A DNA stretch of 64,000 bases, taken from Chryseobacterium sp. StRB126 (lineage in GTDB: Bacteria > Bacteroidota > Bacteroidia > Flavobacteriales > Weeksellaceae). The stretch is taken from the NCBI RefSeq assembly GCF_000829375.1, contig NZ_AP014624.1:1116001-1180000 (forward strand), read 5' to 3'. Under the pieces are notes generated by a model, which had not been told where the DNA came from, did not search any database, and saw nothing but the letters and a program-made list of their open reading frames with translations. The position numbers and the translations under genes were made by a program. Below are positions 8,632-13,686 of the stretch, one piece after another; position 1 is the stretch's first letter; each line of letters starts with the position of its first letter.

Positions 8632-9643
8632 ACAGAAATTTATAGACAAATTCATGGCAGCCTTTGTACTGCTGGCCATGTTTAAAGTGATCGGAATTGC
8701 GGCGGAACTTTTCCATGAAAGCTTTTGGAGTGTTATCGGAAACCTGATTATCTTTTTAATTGTTGCCTTTATTATTCTTATGGTCATCACTGCTTTAAAA
8801 GATAAAGAACAAAAGGTACAAAACTCAAAAAGAGGAGCTCCCGGAGGAGGTAGTTTTTATCTGGAAAATTCACTATTTGACCGGATCCGAAGCAAATATG
8901 AGGATCTTGCCCAAAAATATATAGAAGAAAAAGACTACAAAAAAGCAGCAAAAGTCTATATGAATCTGCTTCAGGATTATTACAGAGGAGCAAAAACCCT
9001 GGAAGAAGGTGGATTCTATAACGAAGCCGCCGCAGTATATCTTAAAAAACTAAAAAGTAAATCTGACGCTGCCCATTGTTACGAAAAAGCAAAGCAGTAT
9101 AAGAAAGCCATTGACTTGTACAAAGAAATGGAACAAAAAGAGAAAGTAGGGGATCTTTACAAGCAAATGAATGATCTTAAAAATGCCCATATCTATTATC
9201 AGATGGTTGCAGACGACTATACCACCAATAATCAGATGGTAAAAGCCTCATTGGTATACCGGAAGAAAATGGAAAAGCCTGAAGAGGGCCAAAAAGTATT
9301 ATTAAAAGGCTGGGAAGAAGATAAAGACGCCTTCAATTGCCTGAACAACTACTTTGCCAATATCTTTGATGTGAAAAAGCTGGAATCAGAAATACAGACG
9401 ATGTATGAAAAAACACCGGCTTATAAAAAGATGACCTATCTGGAAGCAATGAAGTATGAATTTAAAAAGGATGTGAAATTACAGCCTGTTACACGGAAAA
9501 TAGCTTACGAAATTATTGCTGAAAAAGTAGAAAACCGCTCAGAAATTATCAATGAACTGAAACATTTTAATCCTGGTGATGATGTCATCCTAAAAGACAT
9601 TTCAAGATTTAAAACCGCAAGAAATAAAATGTTTAGAAATTAA
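8618..9643 (+). CDS. Membrane-anchored TPR-repeat protein of the MoxR system
   Basis: 341 residues. Two hydrophobic helices sit at about residues 8-30 and 38-60, then a Gly-rich linker. From residue 95 to about 230 there are consecutive TPR-like units with the pattern A-x-x-Y-x-x-x-x-x (for example YKKAAKVYMNLLQDYY and YKKAIDLYKEM). The C-terminal third is helical. TPR domains bind other proteins, so this is probably the scaffold of the operon's complex, facing the cytosol. It overlaps the previous gene and is followed at 15 bases by a small gene, so it likely ends the core operon. Confidence 0.7.
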   Translation: MMMNKQKFIDKFMAAFVLLAMFKVIGIAAELFHESFWSVIGNLIIFLIVAFIILMVITALKDKEQKVQNSKRGAPGGGSFYLENSLFDRIRSKYEDLAQKYIEEKDYKKAAKVYMNLLQDYYRGAKTLEEGGFYNEAAAVYLKKLKSKSDAAHCYEKAKQYKKAIDLYKEMEQKEKVGDLYKQMNDLKNAHIYYQMVADDYTTNNQMVKASLVYRKKMEKPEEGQKVLLKGWEEDKDAFNCLNNYFANIFDVKKLESEIQTMYEKTPAYKKMTYLEAMKYEFKKDVKLQPVTRKIAYEIIAEKVENRSEIINELKHFNPGDDVILKDISRFKTARNKMFRN

Positions 9644-9658
9644 AGGCTAAAAAATAGA

Positions 9659-9910
9659 ATGGATAATACTGCTAAATATTTTCATTTTAAATATGACCAT
9701 AAAAATCCCTTTGAAATTGTAAAGGAAATAATTTCAAAAGGAAAATCACCCTTATATGCCATAAAGGAGATTAAGGAGAAATTTCCGGCATTTTCATTAA
9801 TAGAAGCTAAAGAAGTTGTCGCTATAGCAACTTCGGAACATAAAAGTCTGTATGATTATCAAGGAGATCTGTTCATACAACTTGAAAACCTTAATGAAGA
9901 AATAGAATGA
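9659..9910 (+). CDS. Small protein with a ribosomal L7/L12 C-domain-like motif
   Basis: An 83-residue protein 15 bases downstream of the TPR gene, probably in the same transcript. The segment PLYAIKEIKEKFP-x-x-SLIEAKEVV resembles the alpha-turn-alpha pattern of the L7/L12 C-terminal domain (IKAVREITGLGLKEAKDLV). Small proteins carrying this motif occur widely in bacteria with no assigned role. The resemblance is read by eye and the function is unknown. Confidence 0.6.
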   Translation: MDNTAKYFHFKYDHKNPFEIVKEIISKGKSPLYAIKEIKEKFPAFSLIEAKEVVAIATSEHKSLYDYQGDLFIQLENLNEEIE

Positions 9911-10016
9911 AAATGTTAGGTTTCAAACACATAGAATTCATCTGTTAAAAAGGATTAGAGACCCCTGTTTTATTACTCTTCGTTGTGAGAATTATAAAAT
10001 AATACCAAAAAAGATT

Positions 10017-10024
10017 TATCTTTG
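10017..10024 (+). promoter_or_regulatory. -7 promoter box for the 42-aa gene
   Basis: TATCTTTG, a perfect TAnnTTTG, 12 bases before the ATG at 10037. Confidence 0.6.
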
Positions 10025-10036
10025 CACCAGAAAATT

Positions 10037-10165
10037 ATGACAATACAAAGAGCACATATCAATGCAGAACTATGCAAAAGCCCATCAATATTGGGATTAT
10101 TTGCATATGATGGGATGATATGGAATGAGGCGAAATGTGCTGACTTTGGAAATTATTTACTGTAA
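10037..10165 (+). CDS. 42-residue small protein of unknown function
   Basis: A 42-codon frame framed by a -7 box (10017-10024) and a strong terminator (10198-10231), so it is a complete small transcription unit. The protein starts MTIQRAHINAELCK, has the centre GLFAYDGMIW, and two cysteines. A second 41-codon gene at 10554 has a similar centre (GMVCAYDSEI) followed by a Cys, also with its own promoter and terminator. The two share G-x-x-(x)-AYD-x-x-I, which hints at a small family. An alternative is that the transcript acts as an RNA and the frame is fortuitous. Confidence 0.5.
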   Translation: MTIQRAHINAELCKSPSILGLFAYDGMIWNEAKCADFGNYLL

Positions 10166-10197
10166 ACCCGTAAAAATTTAATCAAAATACAACAGAA

Positions 10198-10231
10198 ACG
10201 TCTCGAAAAATCGAGGCGTTTTTTGTTTTTT
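10198..10231 (+). terminator. Rho-independent terminator
   Basis: Stem ACGTCTCGA / TCGAGGCGT around an AAAA loop, one G-U pair, followed by TTTTTTGTTTTTT. It ends the small transcript at 10037. Confidence 0.85.
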
Positions 10232-10340
10232 AGGTCAGAAATTATTTAGAATGAAAAAAAATAACCATAAACATGAAAAATTTTTAATTAACAATGCAAT
10301 TTTAATACAATAAAATAGAGTGATAGACAACCCAATGAGA

Positions 10341-10428
10341 GACAGTCATTTAGGTAATTAAGATATCTGCAAAATAGTGCGGACAGGAATTACTTACTCT
10401 AAAATTAAAGATTAATTACCTGATTGTC
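10341..10428 (+). ncRNA. Possible structured RNA hairpin before the tRNA array
   Basis: Long-range pairing GACAGTC + AGGTAATTAA (10341-10361) with TTAATTACCT + GATTGTC (10412-10428), the two helices separated by a short bulge. The 50-base loop contains GTGC and ATTACTT, faintly like the Y-RNA block at 31232. There is no promoter box just upstream, so whether it is transcribed is unknown. The rest of 10232-10553 shows only the -7 box noted next. Confidence 0.35.
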
Positions 10429-10469
10429 AATGATTTAACTTTAAAATTTATTTGCAGGTTAAAAAAAAT

Positions 10470-10477
10470 CATATTTA
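10470..10477 (+). promoter_or_regulatory. -7 promoter box, likely start of the tRNA-array transcript
   Basis: TTACTTTG, one mismatch to TAnnTTTG, about 77 bases before the 41-aa frame at 10554. No other plausible box lies between this and the first tRNA except after the terminator at 10706. The array could depend on this promoter with readthrough or on an unrecognised one. Confidence 0.4.
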
Positions 10478-10553
10478 CTTTGCAACCGAAAATTGAAAGC
10501 AACAGGTTTTCAGAATTCAACAAAAAATAATTTAAAAACAAAACAAAAATAAA

Positions 10554-10679
10554 ATGAAACAATTGTGTAACATACTCAATCAACATTCTACAGGATTCGG
10601 ACAAGAGCCGAGAGGAATGGTGTGTGCTTATGATAGTGAAATTGTGGATAAAAGGTGCTTATATACGTGGGTCAGCTAA
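10554..10679 (+). CDS. 41-residue small protein of unknown function
   Basis: A 41-codon frame beginning MKQLCNILNQHSTGFG with centre GMVCAYDSEI and three cysteines. It is closed by a strong terminator at 10706-10734 immediately before the first tRNA gene. Its centre resembles that of the 42-residue frame at 10037. No domain is recognised. The overlapping 64-codon frame starting at 10624 runs into the tRNA-His gene and is rejected. Confidence 0.45.
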   Translation: MKQLCNILNQHSTGFGQEPRGMVCAYDSEIVDKRCLYTWVS

Positions 10680-10705
10680 TGATCTCTTACGTCAGAATAT
10701 AAACG

Positions 10706-10734
10706 AGCGCCTCCCAAAAAGAGGCGCTTTTTTT
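10706..10734 (+). terminator. Rho-independent terminator before the tRNA array
   Basis: Perfect stem AGCGCCTC / GAGGCGCT with a CCAAAAA loop and a T7 run. The first tRNA gene begins three bases later, so array expression needs readthrough, or this is a control point. Confidence 0.85.
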
Positions 10735-10736
10735 AT

Positions 10737-10809
10737 GGTTTCTTTAGCTTATTTGGTAAAGCGTCGGTCTGTGGAACCGGAGAACAGGGTTCGATCCCCG
10801 GAGATACCC
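10737..10809 (+). tRNA. tRNA-His (GTG), divergent
   Basis: Acceptor GGTTTCT/AGATACC (one mismatch), D stem GCTT/AAGC, anticodon stem TCGGT/ACCGG around CTGTGGA (anticodon GTG), T arm with TTCGATC and one stem mismatch. No CCA is encoded. Mismatches in the acceptor and T stems mark it as divergent from a housekeeping tRNA-His. Confidence 0.75.
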
Positions 10810-10818
10810 AAAATATAA

Positions 10819-10892
10819 AATCTCATAGCTCAAATGGTTAGAGCACCGGTCTTTTAAACCGGGGGTTGAAAGTTCAAATCTTTCTGGGGTTA
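10819..10892 (+). tRNA. tRNA-Lys (TTT)
   Basis: Acceptor AATCTCA/TGGGGTT, D stem GCTC/GAGC, anticodon stem CCGGT/ACCGG with loop CTTTTAA, T stem GAAAG/CTTTC with TTCAAAT. All stems close. The acceptor starts with A-U pairs rather than the usual G-C. tRNA-Lys(UUU) is the target of the PrrC anticodon nuclease. Confidence 0.88.
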
Positions 10893-10898
10893 CTAAAC

Positions 10899-10972
10899 GG
10901 TTCCTTAACTCAACTGGATAGAGTATGGGTTTTCTAAACCCAGAGTTAGAGGTTCGAATCCTCTAGGAATCA
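10899..10972 (+). tRNA. tRNA-Arg (TCT)
   Basis: Acceptor GGTTCCT/AGGAATC (one G-U), D stem ACTC/GAGT, anticodon stem TGGGT/ACCCA with loop TTTCTAA, T stem AGAGG/CCTCT with TTCGAAT. Only seven bases separate it from the tRNA-Lys gene, so they are one precursor. Confidence 0.88.
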
Positions 10973-10978
10973 CGAAGA

Positions 10979-11035
10979 GGTTCACCGAAGTTTTCCAATC
11001 CGGCTGTCTCCCGGAAAAGAAATAGAAGTGAACCC
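10979..11035 (+). tRNA. Truncated tRNA-like gene, Asp (GTC) anticodon
   Basis: Only about 57 bases. A perfect 7-bp acceptor GGTTCAC/GTGAACC followed by CA encloses a perfect anticodon arm TCCGG-CTGTCTC-CCGGA (anticodon GTC). The D region is just CGAAGTTTTCCAA and the T region AAAGAAATAGAA, with no TTC loop. It resembles the armless tRNAs of some animal mitochondria. An alternative fold pairs TTTTCC with GGAAAA. It may be a decoy or pseudogene rather than a functional tRNA. Confidence 0.55.
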
Positions 11036-11040
11036 AAAAA

Positions 11041-11112
11041 CTGGAAAGATAACGGTGGTTGTTTACCCGTCTTGGACGCGGGAGGTCGCAAGTTCGAATC
11101 TTGCTTTCCAGA
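11041..11112 (+). tRNA. tRNA-Pro (TGG)
   Basis: Perfect acceptor CTGGAAA/TTTCCAG, anticodon stem CCCGT/GCGGG with loop CTTGGAC, T stem GCAAG/CTTGC with TTCGAAT. The D stem is short (AAC/GTT). Confidence 0.82.
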
Positions 11113-11213
11113 CAGAAGTATCAGTAATGAACAATGAGTAATCAGTAATTATAGATTGAAAAGTAGTTTTCATCATTACTCATCACTAATTACCCATTAC
11201 TCATAAAAAAGCC
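11113..11213 (+). repeat. AT-rich inverted-repeat spacer of the tRNA array
   Basis: First of a set of about 85-95 bp spacers built from alternating GTAAT/ATTAC words, here CAATGAGTAATCAGTAATT and CATTACTCATCACTAATTAC arms. Relatives lie near 11853-11937, 12114-12199, 12340-12424, 12665-12749 and 12840-12920, each just upstream of a tRNA. The arms can fold into long hairpins. A related element outside the array is at 57637-57681, so the family is dispersed. Confidence 0.65.
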
Positions 11214-11286
11214 GCGGGAATGGTGGAACGGTAGACACACTTGATTTAGGATCAAGGCGCTGAGGGTTCGAATCCCTCTTCCCGTA
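11214..11286 (+). tRNA. tRNA-Leu (TAG) lacking the long variable arm
   Basis: Acceptor GCGGGAA/TTCCCGT, anticodon stem CTTGA/TCAAG with loop TTTAGGA (anticodon TAG), T stem GAGGG/CCCTC with TTCGAAT. Bacterial tRNA-Leu is a class II tRNA with a long variable arm; here only about six bases (GGCGCT) lie between the anticodon and T stems. The body otherwise has the TGGTGGAACGGTAGACAC signature of tRNA-Leu. Confidence 0.75.
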
Positions 11287-11291
11287 CAAAA

Positions 11292-11363
11292 GATTTTGTA
11301 GCTCAATGGTAGAGCGCTGGTCTGTTAAACCAGAAGTTGAAAGTTCGAATCTTTCCGGAATCG
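11292..11363 (+). tRNA. tRNA-Asn (GTT)
   Basis: Acceptor GATTTTG/CGGAATC with two G-U pairs, D stem GCTC/GAGC, anticodon stem CTGGT/ACCAG with loop CTGTTAA, T stem GAAAG/CTTTC with TTCGAAT. Structurally complete. Confidence 0.88.
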
Positions 11364-11399
11364 CAGTAACTGAATGTTAATTGTTTCAGGAGAAAATAA

Positions 11400-11460
11400 A
11401 AGTTTGTCGAGAGCAGAAGATCTTTACACCAAAACATGAAAATACAGACAAGCTTTTTTC
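11400..11460 (+). ncRNA. Conserved array hairpin element, copy i
   Basis: Closing stem AGTTTGTC/GACAAGCT with a loop of about 38 bases starting GAGAGCAGAAGATCTTT, followed by TTTTTT. Four relatives (ii-v) lie between tRNAs of the array. The shared plan is a 7-8 bp GYYTGTC/GACARRC stem, the motif RAGMGYAGAAGWTC right after the 5' strand, an A-rich stretch ending ATACA before the 3' strand, then a T run. It could be a terminator-like end, a processing signal or a small RNA. Confidence 0.6.
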
Positions 11461-11521
11461 TTTCTCAACAAAACAGTTGGGAGTTAATGTAAATATGATT
11501 AATAAAATTTTAGGTATAAAT

Positions 11522-11577
11522 AAAGTCTGGCAAGCGCAGAAGTTCAAACAAAAAGTATAGACAGACTTTGTTTTTTT
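11522..11577 (+). ncRNA. Conserved array hairpin element, copy ii
   Basis: Stem AAAGTCTG/CAGACTTT, loop beginning GCAAGCGCAGAAGTTC, followed by a long T run. The loop motif CAAGCGCAGAAG is shared with copies iii and iv while the closing stem bases differ but still pair, which is covariation. Confidence 0.6.
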
Positions 11578-11615
11578 GAATAATAAGCAGTAAAAAATTA
11601 TTCATATTAAAACCT

Positions 11616-11697
11616 GATGGTTCGCCGAAGTGGAAGAGTCGGGGCGGTCTGCAAAACCGTTGCGTAAGCTGAGTGGGTTTGAATCCCATAACCATCT
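11616..11697 (+). tRNA. tRNA with Cys (GCA) anticodon on a Tyr-like body
   Basis: Perfect acceptor GATGGTT/AACCATC, D stem CCGA/TCGG, anticodon stem GCGGT/ACCGT with loop CTGCAAA, T stem TGGG/CCCA with TTTGAAT. Between anticodon and T stems lie about 13 bases (TTGCGTAAGCTGAG), a class II-type variable region; bacterial tRNA-Cys is normally class I. The D arm and variable region closely match the tRNA-Tyr copies at 12202 and 12752, so this looks like a Tyr-type body with a Cys anticodon. Confidence 0.72.
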
Positions 11698-11789
11698 CAA
11701 AATTAAAATTATAAGTGAGTATCAAGAATCATTTATCAATGATCTTTTATCACTTATAACAAAGAATATCCTTTATTAAGAAAAGAAAA

Positions 11790-11855
11790 CGTCTGTCAAG
11801 CGCAGAAGATCTTTAAGCCAAAAACACAAAATACAGACAGGCTTTTTCTTTTTTA
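11790..11855 (+). ncRNA. Conserved array hairpin element, copy iii
   Basis: Stem GTCTGTC/GACAGGC with one G-U, loop beginning AAGCGCAGAAGATCTTT, then CTTTTTCTTTTTT. It is preceded near 11710-11757 by a separate ATAAGTGA/TCACTTAT hairpin. Confidence 0.6.
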
Positions 11856-11939
11856 ATGATGAATAATGAGCAATAAGTAATTAATAATAGGAGAATGATT
11901 GTCATCATTACTCATTACCCATTACTCATAAAAAAATCC

Positions 11940-12006
11940 GCTGATAATGTAATGGCAGCATGCAGGAAATGTACTCTTGTTGTTTAGGTTCGATTCCTGG
12001 TCAGTT
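11940..12006 (+). tRNA. Degenerate tRNA, anticodon possibly TGT (Thr)
   Basis: Acceptor GCTGAT/GTCAGT, a Gly/Gln-like D region AATGTAATGGCAGCATG, candidate anticodon stem CAGGA/TCTTG around AATGTAC, and a T arm TTAGG/CCTGG with TTCGATT. Position 33 is A rather than the nearly universal U, so the anticodon reading is weak. It may be a decayed or non-translating tRNA. Confidence 0.45.
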
Positions 12007-12050
12007 GGTCAAAGAAAATATTAAATGCTCAATATAATTTTCGAAAGAAA

Positions 12051-12112
12051 GGCTTGTCAAGCGTAGAAGTTCTTTTTGTTAAGCAAATTTAAAGACAAGC
12101 TTATTCTTTTTT
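12051..12112 (+). ncRNA. Conserved array hairpin element, copy iv
   Basis: Perfect stem GCTTGTC/GACAAGC, loop beginning AAGCGTAGAAGTTCTTT, then TTATTCTTTTTT. Shares the GCRYAGAAG motif with the other copies. Confidence 0.6.
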
Positions 12113-12201
12113 ATAATGAATAATGAGCAATAAGTAATTAATAATAGGAGAGTAATTTTCATGATTACTTATCACCAATTACTCATTGCTTATAAAAAAC
12201 C

Positions 12202-12334
12202 GGAAATACGCCGAAGTTGGAGACTCGGGGCAGACTGAAATGAGGAACGAATTGAACGATTCCTTAGAAAAAATGAAAAACAGAGTTAAAATCTGTTGCT
12301 TATCGCTGAGTAGGTTCGAATCCTACTACTTCCA
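12202..12334 (+). tRNA. tRNA-Tyr-like gene with a 50-base insertion in the anticodon arm
   Basis: 133 bases, against 83 for the otherwise near-identical tRNA-Tyr at 12752: exactly 50 extra bases, inserted after CAGACTG (12237). The acceptor (GGAAATA/TACTTCC, one mismatch), D arm, variable region and T arm are kept. The insert contains its own hairpin (AGGAACG/CGATTCCT) and ends with ACAGA, which can pair with TCTGT to make a second anticodon arm (loop GTTAAAA). So two readings exist: an intron-like insertion, or a re-formed anticodon arm reading TAA. It is far too short for a self-splicing group I intron. Confidence 0.65.
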
Positions 12335-12424
12335 CAAGATACAAATAATGAGCAATAAGTAATCAATGATAGAAGAGTGGTTTTCATCATTACTTATCAC
12401 TAATTATTCATTGCTTATAAAAAT

Positions 12425-12496
12425 GCTCTATTCGTCTAACGGTAAGGACGCCTGCCTTTCGAGCAGAAAACAAGGGTTCGATTCCCTTATAGAGTA
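12425..12496 (+). tRNA. tRNA-Glu (TTC), copy 1
   Basis: Acceptor GCTCTAT/ATAGAGT, anticodon stem CTGC/GCAG with loop CTTTCGA, T stem AAGGG/CCCTT with TTCGATT. Copy 2, 500 bases downstream at 12925, differs by one base. tRNA-Glu(UUC) is a known target of several anticodon nucleases. Confidence 0.88.
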
Positions 12497-12501
12497 CTGG
12501 A

Positions 12502-12582
12502 TGTGAATAACTGGTCAATACATAATTGATATAATACCATGAAAGTTCAAATTGTAAAAAAGTTGGCCAGTTATCATTCACA
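12502..12582 (+). ncRNA. Long hairpin RNA in the tRNA array
   Basis: TGTGAAT + AACTGG (12502-12514) pair with CCAGTT and ATTCACA (12567-12582) across a three-base bulge, enclosing about 52 bases with a weak GTTCAAAT T-loop-like word. No T run follows. Function unknown; possibly a remnant of a tRNA-like module. Confidence 0.4.
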
Positions 12583-12603
12583 CAAAATGAAGAAAAGAAA
12601 AAA

Positions 12604-12667
12604 GGGTTGTCAAGAGCAGAAGATCTTTAGTTAATAAAAATACAGACAACCTTTTGCATTTTTTTAT
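12604..12667 (+). ncRNA. Conserved array hairpin element, copy v
   Basis: Perfect stem GGTTGTC/GACAACC, loop beginning AAGAGCAGAAGATCTTT and ending ATACA, followed by TTTTGCATTTTTTT. Confidence 0.6.
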
Positions 12668-12751
12668 AAATAATGAGCAATAAGTAATGAATGATAGAAA
12701 AGTAGTTTTCATCATTACTCATCACCAATTACTCATTGCTTATAAAAAACC

Positions 12752-12834
12752 GGAAGTACGCCGAAGTTGGAGAGTCGGGGCAGACTGTAAATCTGTTGCT
12801 TATCGCTGAGTAGGTTCGAATCCTACTACTTCCA
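12752..12834 (+). tRNA. tRNA-Tyr (GTA)
   Basis: Perfect acceptor GGAAGTA/TACTTCC, D stem CCGA/TCGG, anticodon stem GCAGA/TCTGT with loop CTGTAAA, class II variable region TTGCTTATCGCTGAG, T stem GTAGG/CCTAC with TTCGAAT. Uninterrupted counterpart of the gene at 12202. Confidence 0.9.
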
Positions 12835-12924
12835 CAAGACACAAATGATGAATAAGAAGTAATGAAGGTAGAAAAGTAGTTTTTATGATTACTCATCACC
12901 AATTACTCATTACTCATAGAAACC

Positions 12925-12996
12925 GCTCTATTCGTCTAACGGTAAGGACGCCTGCCTTTCGAGCAGAAAATAAGGGTTCGATTCCCTTATAGAGTA
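12925..12996 (+). tRNA. tRNA-Glu (TTC), copy 2
   Basis: Same structure as copy 1. The pair Tyr-Glu with its spacer is a tandem duplicate of 12202-12496. Last tRNA of the array. Confidence 0.88.
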
Positions 12997-13001
12997 CTAA
13001 A

Positions 13002-13061
13002 TGAACCCACAGTAGTGAATCTGCTTTGCAGGCAATTTAAAAATTTACTATTGATGGTTCA
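13002..13061 (+). ncRNA. Hairpin RNA closing the tRNA array
   Basis: Nested stems TGAACC/GGTTCA, then AGTAGTGAAT with ATTTACTATT (two G-U), then CTGC-TTT-GCAG at the tip. The outer stem repeats in swapped order the GGTTCAC/GTGAACC acceptor of the truncated tRNA at 10979, so it may be a permuted relative. It lies about 55 bases before the first gene of the RNA-repair operon and could cap or control that transcript. Confidence 0.45.
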
Positions 13062-13114
13062 CAAATTAATTATCAATAATCGTTTATCAATTATAAATAA
13101 AGTATGTAGAAAAA

Positions 13115-13600
13115 ATGGAAACGCAACAACAAACATGGCAGAATATGAATGGAAAAATTTTCCGACATTCTATCACACAGCTGGTAGAAGAAGCCATTAT
13201 CCGCGAACAGGCAAACGGACATCGTCTGAAAGTATGTGTGGGATCAGACTCTCACGTATATGGAGAAGCTATTAATTATGCTACGGCAGTAGTATTGATT
13301 CGTGAGGGAAAAGGAGCGTTTACCTTTATCAGAAAAGAAAGAGAAATACAGACCATCAGTATCAAGGAACGAATGCTGAATGAAGTCAACAAATCCGTTG
13401 AAATTGCTTACGCGATTTGTGCTGTATTGGACACTTATGGAGTAGAAATGGAGGTACACGCAGACATTAATACCGATCCGGATTTTAAATCTAATGTAGC
13501 ATTAAAAGATGCCATGGGATACATTCTGGGAATGGGCTATGTGTTTAAAGCAAAACCTTTTGCCTTCGCAAGTTCCAATTGTGCCGATATGATGGTGTAA
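13115..13600 (+). CDS. YkuK-like RNase H-fold protein (DUF458)
   Basis: A 161-residue protein matching the YkuK family: a beta strand with VCVGSDSHVYG carrying two acidic/polar residues of an RNase H-like core, then YATAVVLIREGKGA, then a middle Glu, and VEMEVHADINTDPDFKSN with further Asp residues. The fold is predicted to be RNase H-like and may act on nucleic acid, but the activity is not established. It is the first gene after the tRNA array and points into the RNA-ligase operon. ATG at 13115 gives METQQQTWQ; no competing start. Confidence 0.8.
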   Translation: METQQQTWQNMNGKIFRHSITQLVEEAIIREQANGHRLKVCVGSDSHVYGEAINYATAVVLIREGKGAFTFIRKEREIQTISIKERMLNEVNKSVEIAYAICAVLDTYGVEMEVHADINTDPDFKSNVALKDAMGYILGMGYVFKAKPFAFASSNCADMMV

Positions 13601-13686
13601 TATAAGGAGGAAAGCAGGAAGTTTTTAACATTATGATATGAACTTCCTGCATCCAGTCTAAAAAATAAAAATTTAAACTAATAACC

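Noticed and set aside
10624..10818. 64-codon frame across the terminator and tRNA-His
   Set aside because: It crosses a strong terminator and a tRNA gene; the 41-codon frame at 10554 in another phase is the better candidate.
12238..12287. Group I intron in tRNA-Tyr
   Set aside because: Fifty bases cannot hold a group I core; an unusual short intron or a chimeric arm remains possible.
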